Shown: positions 10,591 to 22,391, counted from the first letter of the stretch. The stretch: 64,000 nucleotides of DNA from Strongylocentrotus droebachiensis (GCA_035222895.1 JAVYIG010000630.1:1-64000); one strand, 5' to 3'. A program made the numbers and translations. The notes: generated from the letters alone by a model not told the origin.

Positions 10591-11670
10591 TAAGAAGCTC
10601 TGAATGTACACTATTTATTGAGCTGCTTAACAGTTAAATAAGGGCATTACAAGGACACAATTTTGGTAAGGCAAACAGCAATTTGCATTCCTAAAATTGA
10701 ATTGGTAGTACAAATTGCATATTACAAAAATGACAAGATCTTTTCTGTTCTGAAATTGTTTCCTCAATTGTTTTGCATGTTTCATATTATTGTACTCTGT
10801 TTCTCGTATTATTGTAATGCTGGTGGGAAGCATATTTCCACATTGTGGACAAATACATCAAATCAATCAATCATGAGTGTCCCATTTGAGATTGGACTGC
10901 ATAAACACTCCGAGCAGCTTGATGACATTGCAGTGTTGGACAGTGTGATCAGCAAGGATAAGGCGAGAGGGCATCGGACAAATAGCTCAGGCAATGTCCT
11001 GCTCAGATGATTCTGGGCAGTGGCGTTGAAGTCTGAGGCTTCTACAAATGCGCTTCACCTGCCGAACACTATAAAGGGAAAGATAAATATATCACAGTTT
11101 AAACCCTAAATACACTAAACATATACTATAATAATATTCCACCCAGCAACGTTTACATGTGCAAAACAATCATATAATGATACATAAACAGGAGCCCCCA
11201 ACAGTTGATTTAAAATTATGCAATAGCATTATCAGATATTTTATGAGCATGCCATTCAAAGCAATGATACATGAGGGTTGGTTTTATGTTATTAAGAAAT
11301 GTTCCAGGTTTTTGAAAGATTTATATTTTGGGTTCTAAAGGTACATCCATGAATAAAATTAGAACAAATACAAAAACATTACGTATACAAAAATTGTTTC
11401 TTAGTTCATACCTCTCTTCCTGATGCCATCTCGATAATGCTCCATGAATACCCTGCTACCGTAAGAGGCAATCTGGTAAAGTACTGTGCATTATAGAATT
11501 TGTGAAATCAAGGAGTAAAACAATTTTTGTTTTAACTTAGAAAAGCATCCACATATACACTGTTTTCACATCTATTATATCAAGTGGTTAGCTTTGAAAT
11601 ACTAGTTACTCATGTGTTAAGATCCTACTGATGGTTTACACATAAAGTGAAGTATTGCAGAATGAATTGC
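10591..11670. other. No gene confidently assigned
   Basis: Two short minus-strand stretches have exon-like edges: about 11459-11404 (before GTATGA) and from about 11070 (after a pyrimidine-rich tract and CGGCAG). Their frames do not extend the gene at 13.76-17.18 kb, which already has its own stop and AATAAA, and I could not build a gene from them. The plus frame ending at 11010 is unrecognised. Confidence 0.3.
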
Positions 11671-11678
11671 ACATTTAC

Positions 11679-12520
11679 AGGGGCGAAGCTCCCAGAAGCT
11701 CAGAGGTTTTGGGCAATAAATTACGGTCAGATGAGCATATTTTGATACCTTATTTGTGACACTGGCAGGACATGAATTGGCGTGGGGTCCACGGGACGGA
11801 GCCTCCAGAAGTTCAGGGGTTTTAGGCATTTTATAACGGTCACATAAGCATGCAGGGGCCCGCCTTAGGGCCCCTGGTGGGGTCGATGGGTGGAGCCCCC
11901 GAAGCTCAGGGGTTTTAGGCATTTAATAAAGGTCAGATGAGCAAATTTTGACACCTTATTATTTTGTGACAAAGGCAGGTCACTATTCTTTCTTTCTTTT
12001 TTCATGAATTTGCCATTTTCCAACAAACGCATAAAAAAGTATAATTTACTAGACATTGAGGAAAAAATCTCTGAAAACTATATCATTTCAGCAGCATTTG
12101 TAAATCACCGGTATCAAATTAGAAATAAACCATGTTTAAAATATATTTGGGGGGCATCTGTCACCCCCCAAGCACCCCCCCCCCCCCCCCCGATCTACAC
12201 CTTATTGGCTGGAAAAATCGTAACTGTTCTCCCCTTCTTTTTTGTTCCCTTTTAGCTCTCCTATTTCCCTTTCCCTTCCTCCCCCCCCCCCCCCCACCCG
12301 GGGGCGGGGGCGGGGGAAGGGGGGGGGGGGGAGGCAAGGGCTTTTTGCCCCCCCCCCGAACTACAACTTGTTAGCGGGAAAATTGCAACTCTTCTTCCTC
12401 TTCTTTCTATCCCTTTCTCTTCTTTTCCTTCTCTCTCTCTCTCTTTTTTTTGAGGGGGGGAGGGGGGGGGGGAGGGGCAAGGCCCGCTGGCTCCCCCCCC
12501 CCTGGATCCGCGCCTGGTTA
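11679..12520. mobile_element. Diverged composite repeat related to the 7.6-8.5 kb hAT-type element
   Basis: Begins CAGGGGCGAAGCTCC and shares long runs with the 7.65-8.5 kb element (GGTTTTAGGCATTTAATA, GGGCCCCTGGTGGGGTC, CATTTGTAAATCAC). It then has two copies of a poly-C plus CGAWCTACAMCTTRTT module (12191 and 12358) and ends near CTGGATCCGCGCCTGG, another hAT-like terminus. No matching 8-bp duplication was found, so this looks like a nested or rearranged mixture. Very rich in C and G runs. Confidence 0.55.
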
Positions 12521-12795
12521 TATATCTTTTCATAAATTATACACAATATAGCAAGATATATTTTCCATATAAGTAAGGAAGTTAGATTTTCAAGATTTTA
12601 AGCCATTAAGATATGATTGTGACCGTTAGGCGTTACGCGAACGATGGCGTACCCTGTATTACCGGTATGTCTTTTTTAAAAGTATATTGTACCTTTTATC
12701 TTTGATGATTATATAGAGACATCCCCATTACGTTCATGTAGCTTATGAATCTGCCCCGCTACCTTCAATATAATTTTGTTTGCTTATTTAATTTC

Positions 12796-13055
12796 TATGA
12801 ATAGCGACCCTTTCTGTATTATGAATAGCGACCCTCTTATTGTATTATGAATAGCCACCCTCTTCTCGTATTATGAATAGCGACCCCCTTCTCATATTAT
12901 GAATAGCCACCCTCTTCTCCTTTATGAATAGCGACCCCCTTCTTCGATTATGAATAGCGGTTCTTACATGTATGAATAATGACCCTAATGAATAATGACC
13001 CTTTTCTCAAATTATGAAAAGTGGTCCTTATGAATAGCGGTCCTTATGAATAGTA
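12796..13055. repeat. Minisatellite with unit of about 28 bp
   Basis: About ten units of TATGAATAGCGACCC followed by a variable TCTTCTCGTAT-like half. Units differ by substitutions (AGCGAC/AGCCAC) and shorten toward the right end. The absence of a constant-repeat/unique-spacer pattern rules out CRISPR. Confidence 0.85.
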
Positions 13056-13640
13056 AGCAGATCTCATTTTAACAGACCTTTAGATGAGCATACATGTGGT
13101 ATGTACATTGCATTTCAATTTTTAAACAAAAAGGGTAACTGCCCAATTCTCCATTGACAAATCTAACAGGTCTTCAAAATAAAGTAGTCCTTTTTATATT
13201 TAGACTGGTGTCTATTGGACATTTCTAGTTCATACCTTTACAAATAAAAGTATTTCTTGTGCAAGCTTCATTTAAGGTTCTTGTTAACATTGTTCAGATG
13301 AGAGAAAATGGTGATAAGGTAGTGACTTCAATGCTCGATATACATTTAAAGATAATCTGAAAGTTTGAGTGAAAACAGGCCATCATTAATGATCAAAATT
13401 TGAAAAAAATTATCTGATTAATTCCGAAATTCTCCCAACTATATTATCGTATGTATAATGTATCAACTAGGTTTTTAGCAAGGACAATTTTTAAAAAAGT
13501 ATTACAAGCCGTTCGACTGTAGTAACACTCCTTCATAAAGAAAACAACATATTAGGCCAGCCCCCAGGGGTTGTTAAAGAGAAGGGAAACAACATCAGTG
13601 TCTGTAACAGCAGCTTAGCAATCTATAACCCATCATTATC
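13056..13640. other. Gene-free spacer downstream of the minus-strand gene
   Basis: AT-rich, no frame or repeat recognised. It includes the region just beyond the likely polyadenylation signal of the minus-strand gene. Confidence 0.4.
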
Positions 13641-13650
13641 TAAGATAATT

Positions 13651-13656
13651 TTTATT
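13651..13656 (-). terminator. Candidate polyadenylation signal AATAAA for the 13.76-17.18 kb gene
   Basis: Minus strand AATAAA, about 110 nt after the stop codon at 13763-13765. This is the expected place for the end of a short 3' UTR. Confidence 0.45.
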
Positions 13657-13762
13657 TTGTTATCATTTCAACGCATACATGTACACTCAATAAGGATACA
13701 TTCAGCTTAGTTCCTATCATCCTGAGCTGGTTTGTATGGAGTGTTGATACATGGCAGTTGTA

Positions 13763-16700
13763 CTACAAGTTGTAGGGCTTGCTTGCATGAATGCCAACCA
13801 GGTAATCTGTTGAATGAATAATAAAAGAAACATATGCAAACAACATCTAGTGATAAACTTTGCACATTATAAAACAAAAAGAAAAACATCAAAACATTTT
13901 TTTTTTACTCCAATAGATGAATTTTTGTAAGATAATCACACTGTGAGTGGATTACCCTTTAGCGTTTACAGTTAGACTTCATGCATCGTAGGACTCTACG
14001 AGTTCGCTGCCCATTGACTAAAAAGTTATGAGTCTTATGTTTTTATCAAGTTTATGACAGAGATATAACCGTGTCAGAGGCATCATAAATACATACGGTA
14101 GTACTTAGTCAGGATGTTGTCCTTAATCTTGGCAAAGAGGTCTTCGTGAAACATGTAGCGGACAAGTAGCTTACTAAAGCTGATTTGGTCAATAAGTTAG
14201 ACTTATGACGGTTTCGAGAAACTGGCCCCTGGCCTGGGTGCTAGCCGTAATTTGCTAATTAGACTAGTAAATACCTAATAGTAATATAGATCTAACTTAA
14301 AGTGACTCAGTAACATTGCCTCAGATTCTGAAACAAAATCATGGATTTAGCTCATGCTGCAATCATAATTTTAAACCTTTAAACCTTTAGCTTAGCCTCT
14401 GTTAGGTCAGTCAGGAATCCCGTGACTTTTACAAGCCAATCGTCTGTCTGATTATCAAGTTATTTATGATTGGAAAATCAAAATCAAAACGGTTTTTATA
14501 AACTAGGGCCTAAGCCTAGTCTATTCAGGAAAATAAGTATGGTAAAACCGGTCACTCAAAGATTATTACTTTTTTGAGCCACTTCATGATCATTTTCAAG
14601 CGAAATTTGTTTAGGGCTTCAATATTCAGTAGGGAAGCTGGTACAAGAATAAGGATCATCTGCATTTCCAATTTTCCAATTTCCAATCCACGCGTTGGTG
14701 ATGCGAAAAACGGATTCCGCGATGTTTTTATTGATTCATTTTACATTGACTTATATAAGTTTGTACAGAGACCTTCACATAATAATATAAATCCTCGAGA
14801 AGACGCACAACCCATAAAAGAAGATGGCGCTTGTTTAGAAACCTATCCAAAATTTGAACGTAACTCTGGCATGGAGATACCCTACTAAAACATACCCAAA
14901 ATGAAGTAAATATTCATTAAATGTCCAAATAAAAATCATGAGTTAAAAGTTGTTATGTTTATTACCTGTTTCGTGTCAATTTTCTTGCTATTTTTGGAGT
15001 ATTTTTCGGAAAAACGATGATATCAGTACTATACCTACACTTTTTCATGGCAAACCGCTGCACAATACAAGTACAAACCGATGGTAGGTTGCGGGCGGAT
15101 GCGCGCCTGTGTGAAGTAATGTCTCGGATCCTCATTACGGTAGATAACTTCACACAGGCGTGCGCCCGCCCGCAACTCACCATCGATATGCACTTGTATT
15201 GTGCAGCGGTTTGCCGTGAAACCTGAGAAAAAGTGTATACTAATATCATTGTTTTTCCGAAAAATACTCCAAAAATAACAAAAAAATTGACACGAAACAG
15301 GTAATAAACATAACTTTTAACTCATGATTTTTATTTGGACATTTAATGAATATTTACTTCATTTTGGGTCTAGACTATGTTATAGTAGGGTATCTCCACG
15401 CCGGAGTTACTGGTCAAATTTTAGATACGTTTCTGAACAAACGCCAAGGAGACTGGGATTATTTTCTTACAAGGAATCTGTTTTTTGCATGCCCTGAAAC
15501 CCGCAGAGTGCCGATGAAAAAAAGACGTTCGCGAACGCAATTTGTCAGTTTTTATGACTAGGATATCCTTGTTTATGCAGAAGATCCTCATTCTCGGACC
15601 AGCGCCCCTAATCATGTCATAAAATAATCACAGACATAGTTATAAATAACACGTAGATCTAGGGCCATGCATGATTGCATCTCAGAGTCAGACTTAACAT
15701 TGTTAAACGATCCCTTTCCTTGGATTTAAGTAATAGATCTATCATGATTTGTAGATCTAACTTTAGATCTGGTGCTTGCCTACAATCAAATTGAATCAGC
15801 TCAGCTCAGCTCATCTCAGCTCAGTTTGCGTCTAGTCGACGATTACGAGTGTGCTATTGCAATGGACTCTGTCATGCAGTCTTTGTTGACTCAGTTTGAG
15901 AAATTGAGTGTGCTAGTACGTAGGCCTACTAATAAAAGTAGGCCTAGATCATCATGATCATCTATCATCTAGATCAATTACATTACTCAATAGATATTAC
16001 AACATGGAAATGAATGTATGGGAAAATGCATTGAGTGCATCTAGACCATGATTATTTATTGATTGCATAGTCTACCAGGTAATTTTCCCGCTGTGCAATT
16101 ACTTTTATCCCTATCTTGTCAAACATAAAATACAAATAGATCTAGAGCATAATATGAAGTTAAACCTACCATTTTCACAGAAATCATCGTAAAAACGCTC
16201 GTCATAATAATCAGCTAGGCCTAAAGTTAGAGGGCTGGTTTTGTTCACGAAGCGCCCGTCAGGAGAGTACACGATAGAGTACACGATAAAATTCACGATA
16301 TCGTGAACTTTATATCGTACACTTTTCACGATAAAGTTCACGATATCGTGAATTTTATCGCCAATTTTTCACGAAGAAATTGACGATATCGTGAATTTCG
16401 TGAACTTCGTCGTGAAAAATTGGCGATAAAATTCACGAAATCGTGAACTTTATCGTGAAAAGTTCACGATTTAGTCTTTTCGCGATGTCCCTTCAGAGCC
16501 ACCATAATATTCTCTTGCTTCTCGTAAAGTTCATTACACAAGGTCAGAATCCTTGGCAAGAGATAGAAAATAACAATCATGGTCTTTAAGCACTTACATT
16601 CTTTCACGCAGCTCAGCATCCATCAATCATTTTAGGGATTACGGGGTCGAGAATTGACCGAGCTCACACTCACATAACAATCTTGTCCTACCCTGCACCC

Positions 16701-17184
16701 GGTCCACATAGCACCGGTGATTTTGTTTTTTAAAGTCCTTATAAAAGTAAATGTTACAAAAAAAAACACCCATCAACACAGAAAATAAATAAAAAATATT
16801 ATTTATGCAAAATCATGAAACCATGTAACCATGGTAACAATTTCCTGTAATTACCAGCCAGATAGAATAATACCCATCTTTGTTAAACTTTTATCATGTT
16901 CATGTTATGATGACATCATGCAATATTTAATTAAATTTCCCCAAAAATAGCCTTTTTATTATTTTGGGGCACTTTCTGTTGTAATTTCTCCCGCTATAAA
17001 CATTAGTTCATCTAAAATTAGACCTCAACATATTTTTATTATTTTAACATCCCGACAAATTCGACAAAATATTGTAAATAAAAGCTTTTAACATACCTTC
17101 AAGTGGGTCTGTGAATTTCACTGCTGAGACGATACTTGAATACGAGACGAAAACCAAGAGCAGTTGTAATATTGTCGACTTCAT
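13763..17184 (-). CDS. Five-exon gene for an unrecognised 100-residue secreted protein
   Basis: Not recognised as any family. Exons on the minus strand: 17184-17097, 16214-16170, 15889-15847, 14179-14097 and 13806-13763 (stop TAG). Each junction has GT...AG (donors GTATGT, GTAGGT, GTAATC, GTATGT) and phases chain 1-1-2-1 without a break, giving exactly 303 nt. Residues 1-21 form a signal peptide (KSTILQLLLVFVSYSSIVSA, likely cut before Val22). Then comes an acidic, Tyr-rich stretch ADYYDERFYDDFCEN with Cys42, Cys49 seven residues later (possibly one disulfide), and a probably helical C-terminal half (LLVRYMFHEDLFAKIKDNIL) ending SKPYNL. The size suggests a secreted factor or prohormone-like product, but no dibasic processing sites are obvious. 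Intron 1 holds a nested palindrome and intron 3 a 1-kb foldback. The weakest junction is exon 3, chosen because it alone satisfies both phases. Confidence 0.68.
14560..15630. mobile_element. Large foldback element (about 1.07 kb) in intron 3 of the secreted-protein gene
   Basis: Two arms of roughly 0.5 kb are reverse complements around a 31-base loop (15117-15147). The inner stem, GTTGCGGGCGGATGCGCGCC against its counterpart ending at 15177, and the outer words (GGAGATACCCTACTA, TGTTTATTACCTGTTTCGTG) pair at high identity. Outer parts have drifted and carry indels. The arms contain unrelated open frames, none recognised. It is probably a foldback/MITE-type transposon or an inverted duplication. 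An RNA through it would form a very long double-stranded hairpin. Confidence 0.82.
15726..15826. repeat. AGATCT-rich patch and (AGCTC)n pentamer run
   Basis: Three AGATCT palindromes lie between about 15735 and 15770, followed by a short CAGCTCAGCTCAGCTC repeat (about 15797-15826). It lies just 3' (in transcript sense) of exon 3 of the minus-strand gene. Confidence 0.5.
16270..16475. repeat. Nested palindrome array built on TTCACGATATCGTGAA
   Basis: The 143-bp block 16321-16463 is an almost perfect palindrome: its outer 55 bases pair with a single mismatch. Within each arm sits another palindrome, TTCACGATATCGTGAA (16337-16352 on the left, one change on the right), and the centre contains GACGATATCGTGAATTTC. 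The pattern of ATCGTGAA/TTCACGAT words continues leftward to about 16270 and right to 16471. It lies in intron 1 of the minus-strand gene. It could extrude as cruciforms and gives a hairpin RNA on either strand. Confidence 0.88.
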
Positions 17185-17821
17185 GATGATTTTAAAGGTG
17201 ATACAACTTCAACCTTTAGAAGTAGAGTTTTGAATCAAAGAGTCAATGCCAGGCGATTGTTGGCCACGTGTATACCGGTGTCCGTCTCCTATACCTGAAA
17301 GCTTTTTATCATAAAAATAAGCACTTCCAGCCGGCAGAAAGCTCACAAGTTCTTGCTAAGTTAGCTGCGAATTTATCAAAGACAGATCACTGAATCAAAA
17401 TATGTATCTGCCTGAGCTCATGAAAACGTTCGATGTTATGGTGGGTAGGTGTATTTATGAGTTTGTTTGGAACTCGAGCTCTGAATGTTCGTTAGGATGA
17501 TGATCGAAGTTACTACTAAAACCAACGTGGAATCACACGGCAGGTTATCAAATAAAAACACAACAAGCTCCGCCCACCTTTTTGTCATTACTGGCTAACA
17601 GGTGGACGGTGCCGCTTGCTCATTGGACGAGAGAGAAAAGTGGTACGACATTTTGACGAATGAGAATCGCGAATGACTCAGCATGCGCACGCCCCCTGAC
17701 ACACCCCTTTCGAGTTGAATTACGGCTGTGTTGTTGTTTTGCGGTTGAGTGATTCACGATGTAAACATAAACTGTAAAGTGGATTTTTATTTCGTCCGTT
17801 TGACCTCTCTCTCTGTTATAG

Positions 17822-17941
17822 ATGTCAGGGTTAACGGATGAAATTTACGAGAGAAGGAATGCTGATATGAAAATGTTAGAAACAAACGGTTTACATCTGT
17901 TTGAGAAAGACACGATTGGTCCAGAAGAAATGGCACCATAA
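17822..17941 (+). CDS. Possible 39-codon frame after a strong splice acceptor
   Basis: ATG lies immediately after CTCTCTCTGTTATAG, a strong acceptor-like tract, and opens a frame beginning MSGLTDEIYERRNADMKMLE that ends at TAA 17939-17941. Composition is protein-like and charged. No domain recognised. It sits head-to-head with the minus-strand gene starting at 17184, about 640 bp away. It may be a short exon, a microprotein, or the first piece of a decayed gene continuing in other frames to 18333. Confidence 0.3.
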   Translation: MSGLTDEIYERRNADMKMLETNGLHLFEKDTIGPEEMAP

Positions 17942-18333
17942 TCGTCATATCAAAATGCCTCTATGATATAAAAAGTTCCTACGTTTTCTTTATCGACAAG
18001 AACAATAGAACAGGAACTAGGACTGCCTGAGTGCAATTATAAAGTAGAAACTATTTCATGTTTTATCACCATCATACATGTCTTTCTTCTAATTTCAACA
18101 TGTTCACGCACGTGCTGAAGATGAAGACTTTCGACCATCAATCATTAGCATTTCTAAGGACTCTGCCAAAGCTGATGATCATACCGCTCTCGAACATATA
18201 TCACTTATCACCTTTTTTAACTTTAGAAAGACATCAAACTATATTTACGTCGACATCACGTTCCTCAATAAAACATTGCAGCGAGAGTTTCATAACTCTA
18301 TATGATATTTTCTTGATATTACATCTTATTTAA
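17925..18333 (+). pseudogene. Coding-like sequence in shifting frames
   Basis: After the short frame, a second frame reads ISKCLYDIKSSYVFFIDKNN to a stop near 17990-18030. A third (from about 18105 to TGA near 18303) reads AEDEDFRPSIISISKDSAKA and then a TFFNFRKTSNYIYVDITFLN stretch. The amino-acid composition looks like real protein broken by frame changes and stops. I do not recognise the protein. It could be chance. Confidence 0.25.
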
Positions 18334-19168
18334 ACAGAAAGTTACCAATGACTTCTTATGAAATGGAACTTGTTAGATTGTTTACAATATAGAGGGCATT
18401 CCGGTACGTATCAAGAATGAAGAAAATGATGATTAGATACTCATGATAAGAGTGTTGGAAGAGAAATTTATCGCTCGTCTTCTTATTCTTCGAAACATGT
18501 TTGTCATTCAGGTGCAAATACGACAATGAATTGGTCGGAGCCTAATGATCAACAACATTCTTATAATAGTTCTGTACCCTATCACGCCCTCCTATAGTAT
18601 TTATGATTGATTTACAAAACAATTTTGCTTCAAATATTAGCCTCGGTAAGTGTAACAATGAACCCTCATCCTATATAACGAAGGTGAAAAGTTGACAAGC
18701 CTTGGAGGTGTGTCTTGTCGTTTTCCTTGGAAACCCCCCTCAACCAAGGCCTGTACCTGGGCAGAGAGCACCTGCTCCGGTACATCAAAACCACGTAAAA
18801 ACACGGAACTTTTGACCACAAGAAACTATGAGTAATGACCACAGTCTCACTCTTCAGTCACGTCAAATATTGTTGTTTTTTAACAACAAAGAATGTGCTT
18901 CATGTATTGACCATCGTAAAATCAATGGTGGATCCAAGGAGCTATTCCATTGATAGAACAACTTTATTGTTCATGAATCATGGTAAGATAATAATTATAG
19001 ATTCTTTTACGCGGTAGGATAATAGTGTTTTTGTGCGGTTCATTTGCAACAGTTGATGATTATTGAGTCAACTTGTTTATTTATAGGTCATTGTAAAGAT
19101 ACTCAAGCCGCAAGAAAAGGGGAAAAAAGACAAGTAAGTTAAAGAGAATGGGGAACATCAAATGAAAC
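18334..19168. other. No supported gene
   Basis: Isolated splice-like signals only: TTTAAACAG at about 18336, GTACGT at about 18403, GTAAGT at about 18646. A minus-strand 60-codon frame at 18637-18819 has protein-like composition but no recognised motif and no partner exons. Confidence 0.3.
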
Positions 19169-19198
19169 AGAGAGAGAGAGAGAGGGGAGAGGGGAGAG

Positions 19199-19236
<38 letters not shown>
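19169..19236. repeat. GA microsatellite
   Basis: (GA)n with GGGGAGA interruptions. Arg/Glu and Ser/Leu frames over it are artefacts. Confidence 0.9.
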
Positions 19237-19238
<2 letters not shown>

Positions 19239-20620
19239 ACGTGATCTAGCAATCGAGGAGGGGAGGGGGCGTATTGCATCTTCTTTTTTCGTCTCTCTTT
19301 CTTTCTCTCTCTATCTATCTTGTCTACCTTTATCCCAATTTCTACTTTTTCCCCCATTTTCGCCATTCAACAGGAGGGTGCACGTCCGCTGCTCCATCCA
19401 CTGACCACTCTCCCTCCTGTTGGTCATCTGGTCACCCATAGAATGTTGCCTGAAATTAAAGACTACCCCTAACAATCACAAACACACCCCCTTGGCGAAG
19501 AGCCAAATTACAATTAATTTCGTCGTAAAGAAGTTCCGCTACTTTCATTGATGAGAATGATGCACTTTTCTATCAATCGATGAACTTTAAGAGAACTTTT
19601 GATAACAAACAAACCCTCACAATAACCATGACCACGGCGGATTGTACACGGACACCTGAATGAATATTGTTGGAAAGAGGTGTGAGAAAATATCAAGTGA
19701 TAATACGACAGTATGATAGAAAGAGAGTTGGGAGGGGGTAATAATAGAGATGGGCGAGTGGGGGCAGTAACAGCATGCAAGATGAAAAGGAACGACGATA
19801 ATGATAACAATATTGACAGAGCGCCTTCCCAGTAAACAACCCAACGTAATTACACTGTATTATTACATCAATCATTGATACTTTCCGATTTAAGTAAAAG
19901 ACGTGCAAAGCATTGCAGATTATAATTATTCATAAAAAATAAGACATCAAAAAGGGAGATTGATTCAACGAAAGCATATACTTTCTTCAAAGTGAATGAG
20001 TTTAAAATAGGGTAATCTCGTTATAACTTATAAAGAATACCCAAAACATACCTCTCATTTTCAAGATAGAATCAGAATAAGCATTTACGGAGGTTTGTTT
20101 GATTTTGTTGGTGCCCCCCCCCCCCATTTTTTAAAACATTATTCCTCCATAAATCAATGCGAGGCATATGTATAAAATGAATGCAAGAACTACCAGCACA
20201 ATCAGAGGTCCCAGACCCCCCCCCCCCCCCCTCTAGAAAAAAAATGTATATATATTCCTTTTCGAACCTGAAAATAAGTTATTATCATTTCACTCTTGGC
20301 ATTCGTTCAAACTCATTGATTTATTCGCAACCTTTTATTCTGTCATTTATGCATTCCCTTTTATCACATGTACTTCAGATGAAGGTTGCCAATTTCATTA
20401 ATCGGATTGATTTTTCTTGTTTTGGATAGAAAGAACATTGACCACGTAACCCCGACCCAGCTCTGTTGAAAGGAAATGGTTCACTGCTATCTGTACAAAA
20501 AGCATTATGACGTCAAAGTGAGATTTAACCAATTGTTTAGCTATACGGGCACATGCGAACCACCCCCCTCCCCCCCCCCACATCGAATGGCGAACGAAAA
20601 CAGAGAAGAGGAAATGATTG
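19237..20620. other. Gene-free stretch with C runs
   Basis: No coding sequence recognised. Poly-C runs at about 20107-20124 and 20216-20231, and a shorter C-rich run at about 20563-20580. Confidence 0.4.
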
Positions 20621-20623
20621 TTT

Positions 20624-20624
<1 letters not shown>

Positions 20625-20668
<44 letters not shown>

Positions 20669-20672
20669 GAGA
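20625..20672. repeat. GA microsatellite
   Basis: Nearly pure (GA)n with one GATA interruption. Confidence 0.9.
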
Positions 20673-22391
20673 AAATGGGGAAGGGGAGACGATAGGACCC
20701 CTCCCAACCTTGTAAATGAGCTGAGTGAGACCCCCATCTTGCCAGTGCCCCTCTTATTGCTGAATTCCCGCTACGCCACTATAATGTGGTTAAAAGATAA
20801 GCATTCAAAACAAAAAAAAAATTGAAAATGGGCATTTGGAAGCCTTTCTTAGAAGGAAATTATCTGAGGGGCGTTTGTCATATAATCACCTCATCATATG
20901 TCAATGTCCGTTCCCCTTTGTCCGAATAACCTTTTTGTCTTATGACTGTATTCATTACATTTTTATTGGCGAATGACCTCTCATTAAAGTGTTCTCAATA
21001 ACGGTGGTTGGTTAGGCACGTTTATATTTTACTATATAACTGTAATACTTAGCATAAGAATAAGATGATGCTGTTCTGCAATTTTTCCTTGAAGTGAAAT
21101 CCATTCAATGTAAATTACAATCCGGGTCAAGGCGTCGGTCAAACTCGTGAAACTGTGTTTTTTATAAATTGAATAAAACTCTTTGAAATGAGAGTCAAGG
21201 TTTCTCAATGACATTATCCTTGTAATCAATCTTGTAGAAATTCGTAATCAGGGATTCTCTTTACAACATAACAATATATTTCTTTATAGATTAATAATTA
21301 TTGGAACCTTGATAAAGTCAGAAAAGGTTGACATTATCAAAATAAAGCTTTATCCACAAATCTGAGTGACCAAGTACATGTTATTGTATTTTGTGTTGGC
21401 TTTCCTATTTTCCAATTACACATGAAGTATTTTGTGTTCGATTCTTTTTTAAACATGGACAGGCGTTATTGTTTTTTGTCTCTAAAATACTAACGCCGGA
21501 AGATGCATGGAGAAGAAATCGAAGATCAGAATCAGATATATTATACTTTACATTGGTGAAAGACCTTTTAAACGAAAGGTAATTTGTAAACGAATTTCTG
21601 CTTTGAATAAATTATGTATTGGTCTATTTTTATTCACCGGGTAAATCATACTTTCAAAGGAAATGAGTATCATTTAGTATGTAACCTTTTAATTTGCACT
21701 CTTCTGAATAAATCGCTTCTTATGCACGTATAGCATTTTTGCTTTCTGTTTGATAACGTTTTATATGAAACGTAATGTGACACCTGCAATAGCTACAAAA
21801 TACTAAATTGATTTTTTTTTTTTAATTCTTCAATATTTATTGTTTAACCCTTAGCAGCCACGTTATTTCATTTCGTTTTCATGCTTTCCTACTAGACTTT
21901 AATCTCTCAATATCTAAACTCAAGAGTCAATATCACTTTGACTTCCAGCAATAGTCCAAATGACTGAAAAACTAGCACGTGCACACAAATGATATCCGAA
22001 TTGTCTCCGTTTCGTTTTCAATGGGATATGAAAATAACCCAAGGTGATTGGTTTTTCCAAGAACTAGGATGATGATATTACTTTGAAAGTGATAATGAAA
22101 CCTCGTACATGGCACTGCATGTCAAATGTATTATATGAACTCCCTTTTATTCAACAATCGAAAGAACTTATTCCTCACTGTTTCCACCCGAAGAAAACCA
22201 CTATCAAATTATTTTGTGTTTATAGAACATGTATTCAGTCAGTAACATATTGCCATGTTGAACTTCTTCTTGAGTTCATAATTATGCTCTGTTCTTTACG
22301 GCATTTGAAATGCAAAGTGCAGATTCTTGATATGCAATGTAATTTGTAATTGGGATTTTACAGATTTATATCAATCAGATTATGATTATTT
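20673..22391. other. Gene-free AT-rich stretch
   Basis: I see no coding frame, repeat or RNA gene here that I can support. Confidence 0.4.

Noticed and set aside
10860-11467. Extra 3' exons of the minus-strand secreted-protein gene
   Set aside because: The frame from exon 4 already ends in-frame at 13763 with an AATAAA after it. Joining exon 4 to the 11.46-kb candidate gives a stop within five codons.
12796-13055. CRISPR-like regular repeats
   Set aside because: Units are head-to-tail with no unique spacers, and the whole window has eukaryotic intron/exon structure.
19159-19366. Ser/Leu-rich and Arg/Glu-rich frames over GA/CT microsatellites (also near 29.2, 30.0, 30.7 and 50.9 kb)
   Set aside because: Low-complexity translations of dinucleotide repeats on both strands.
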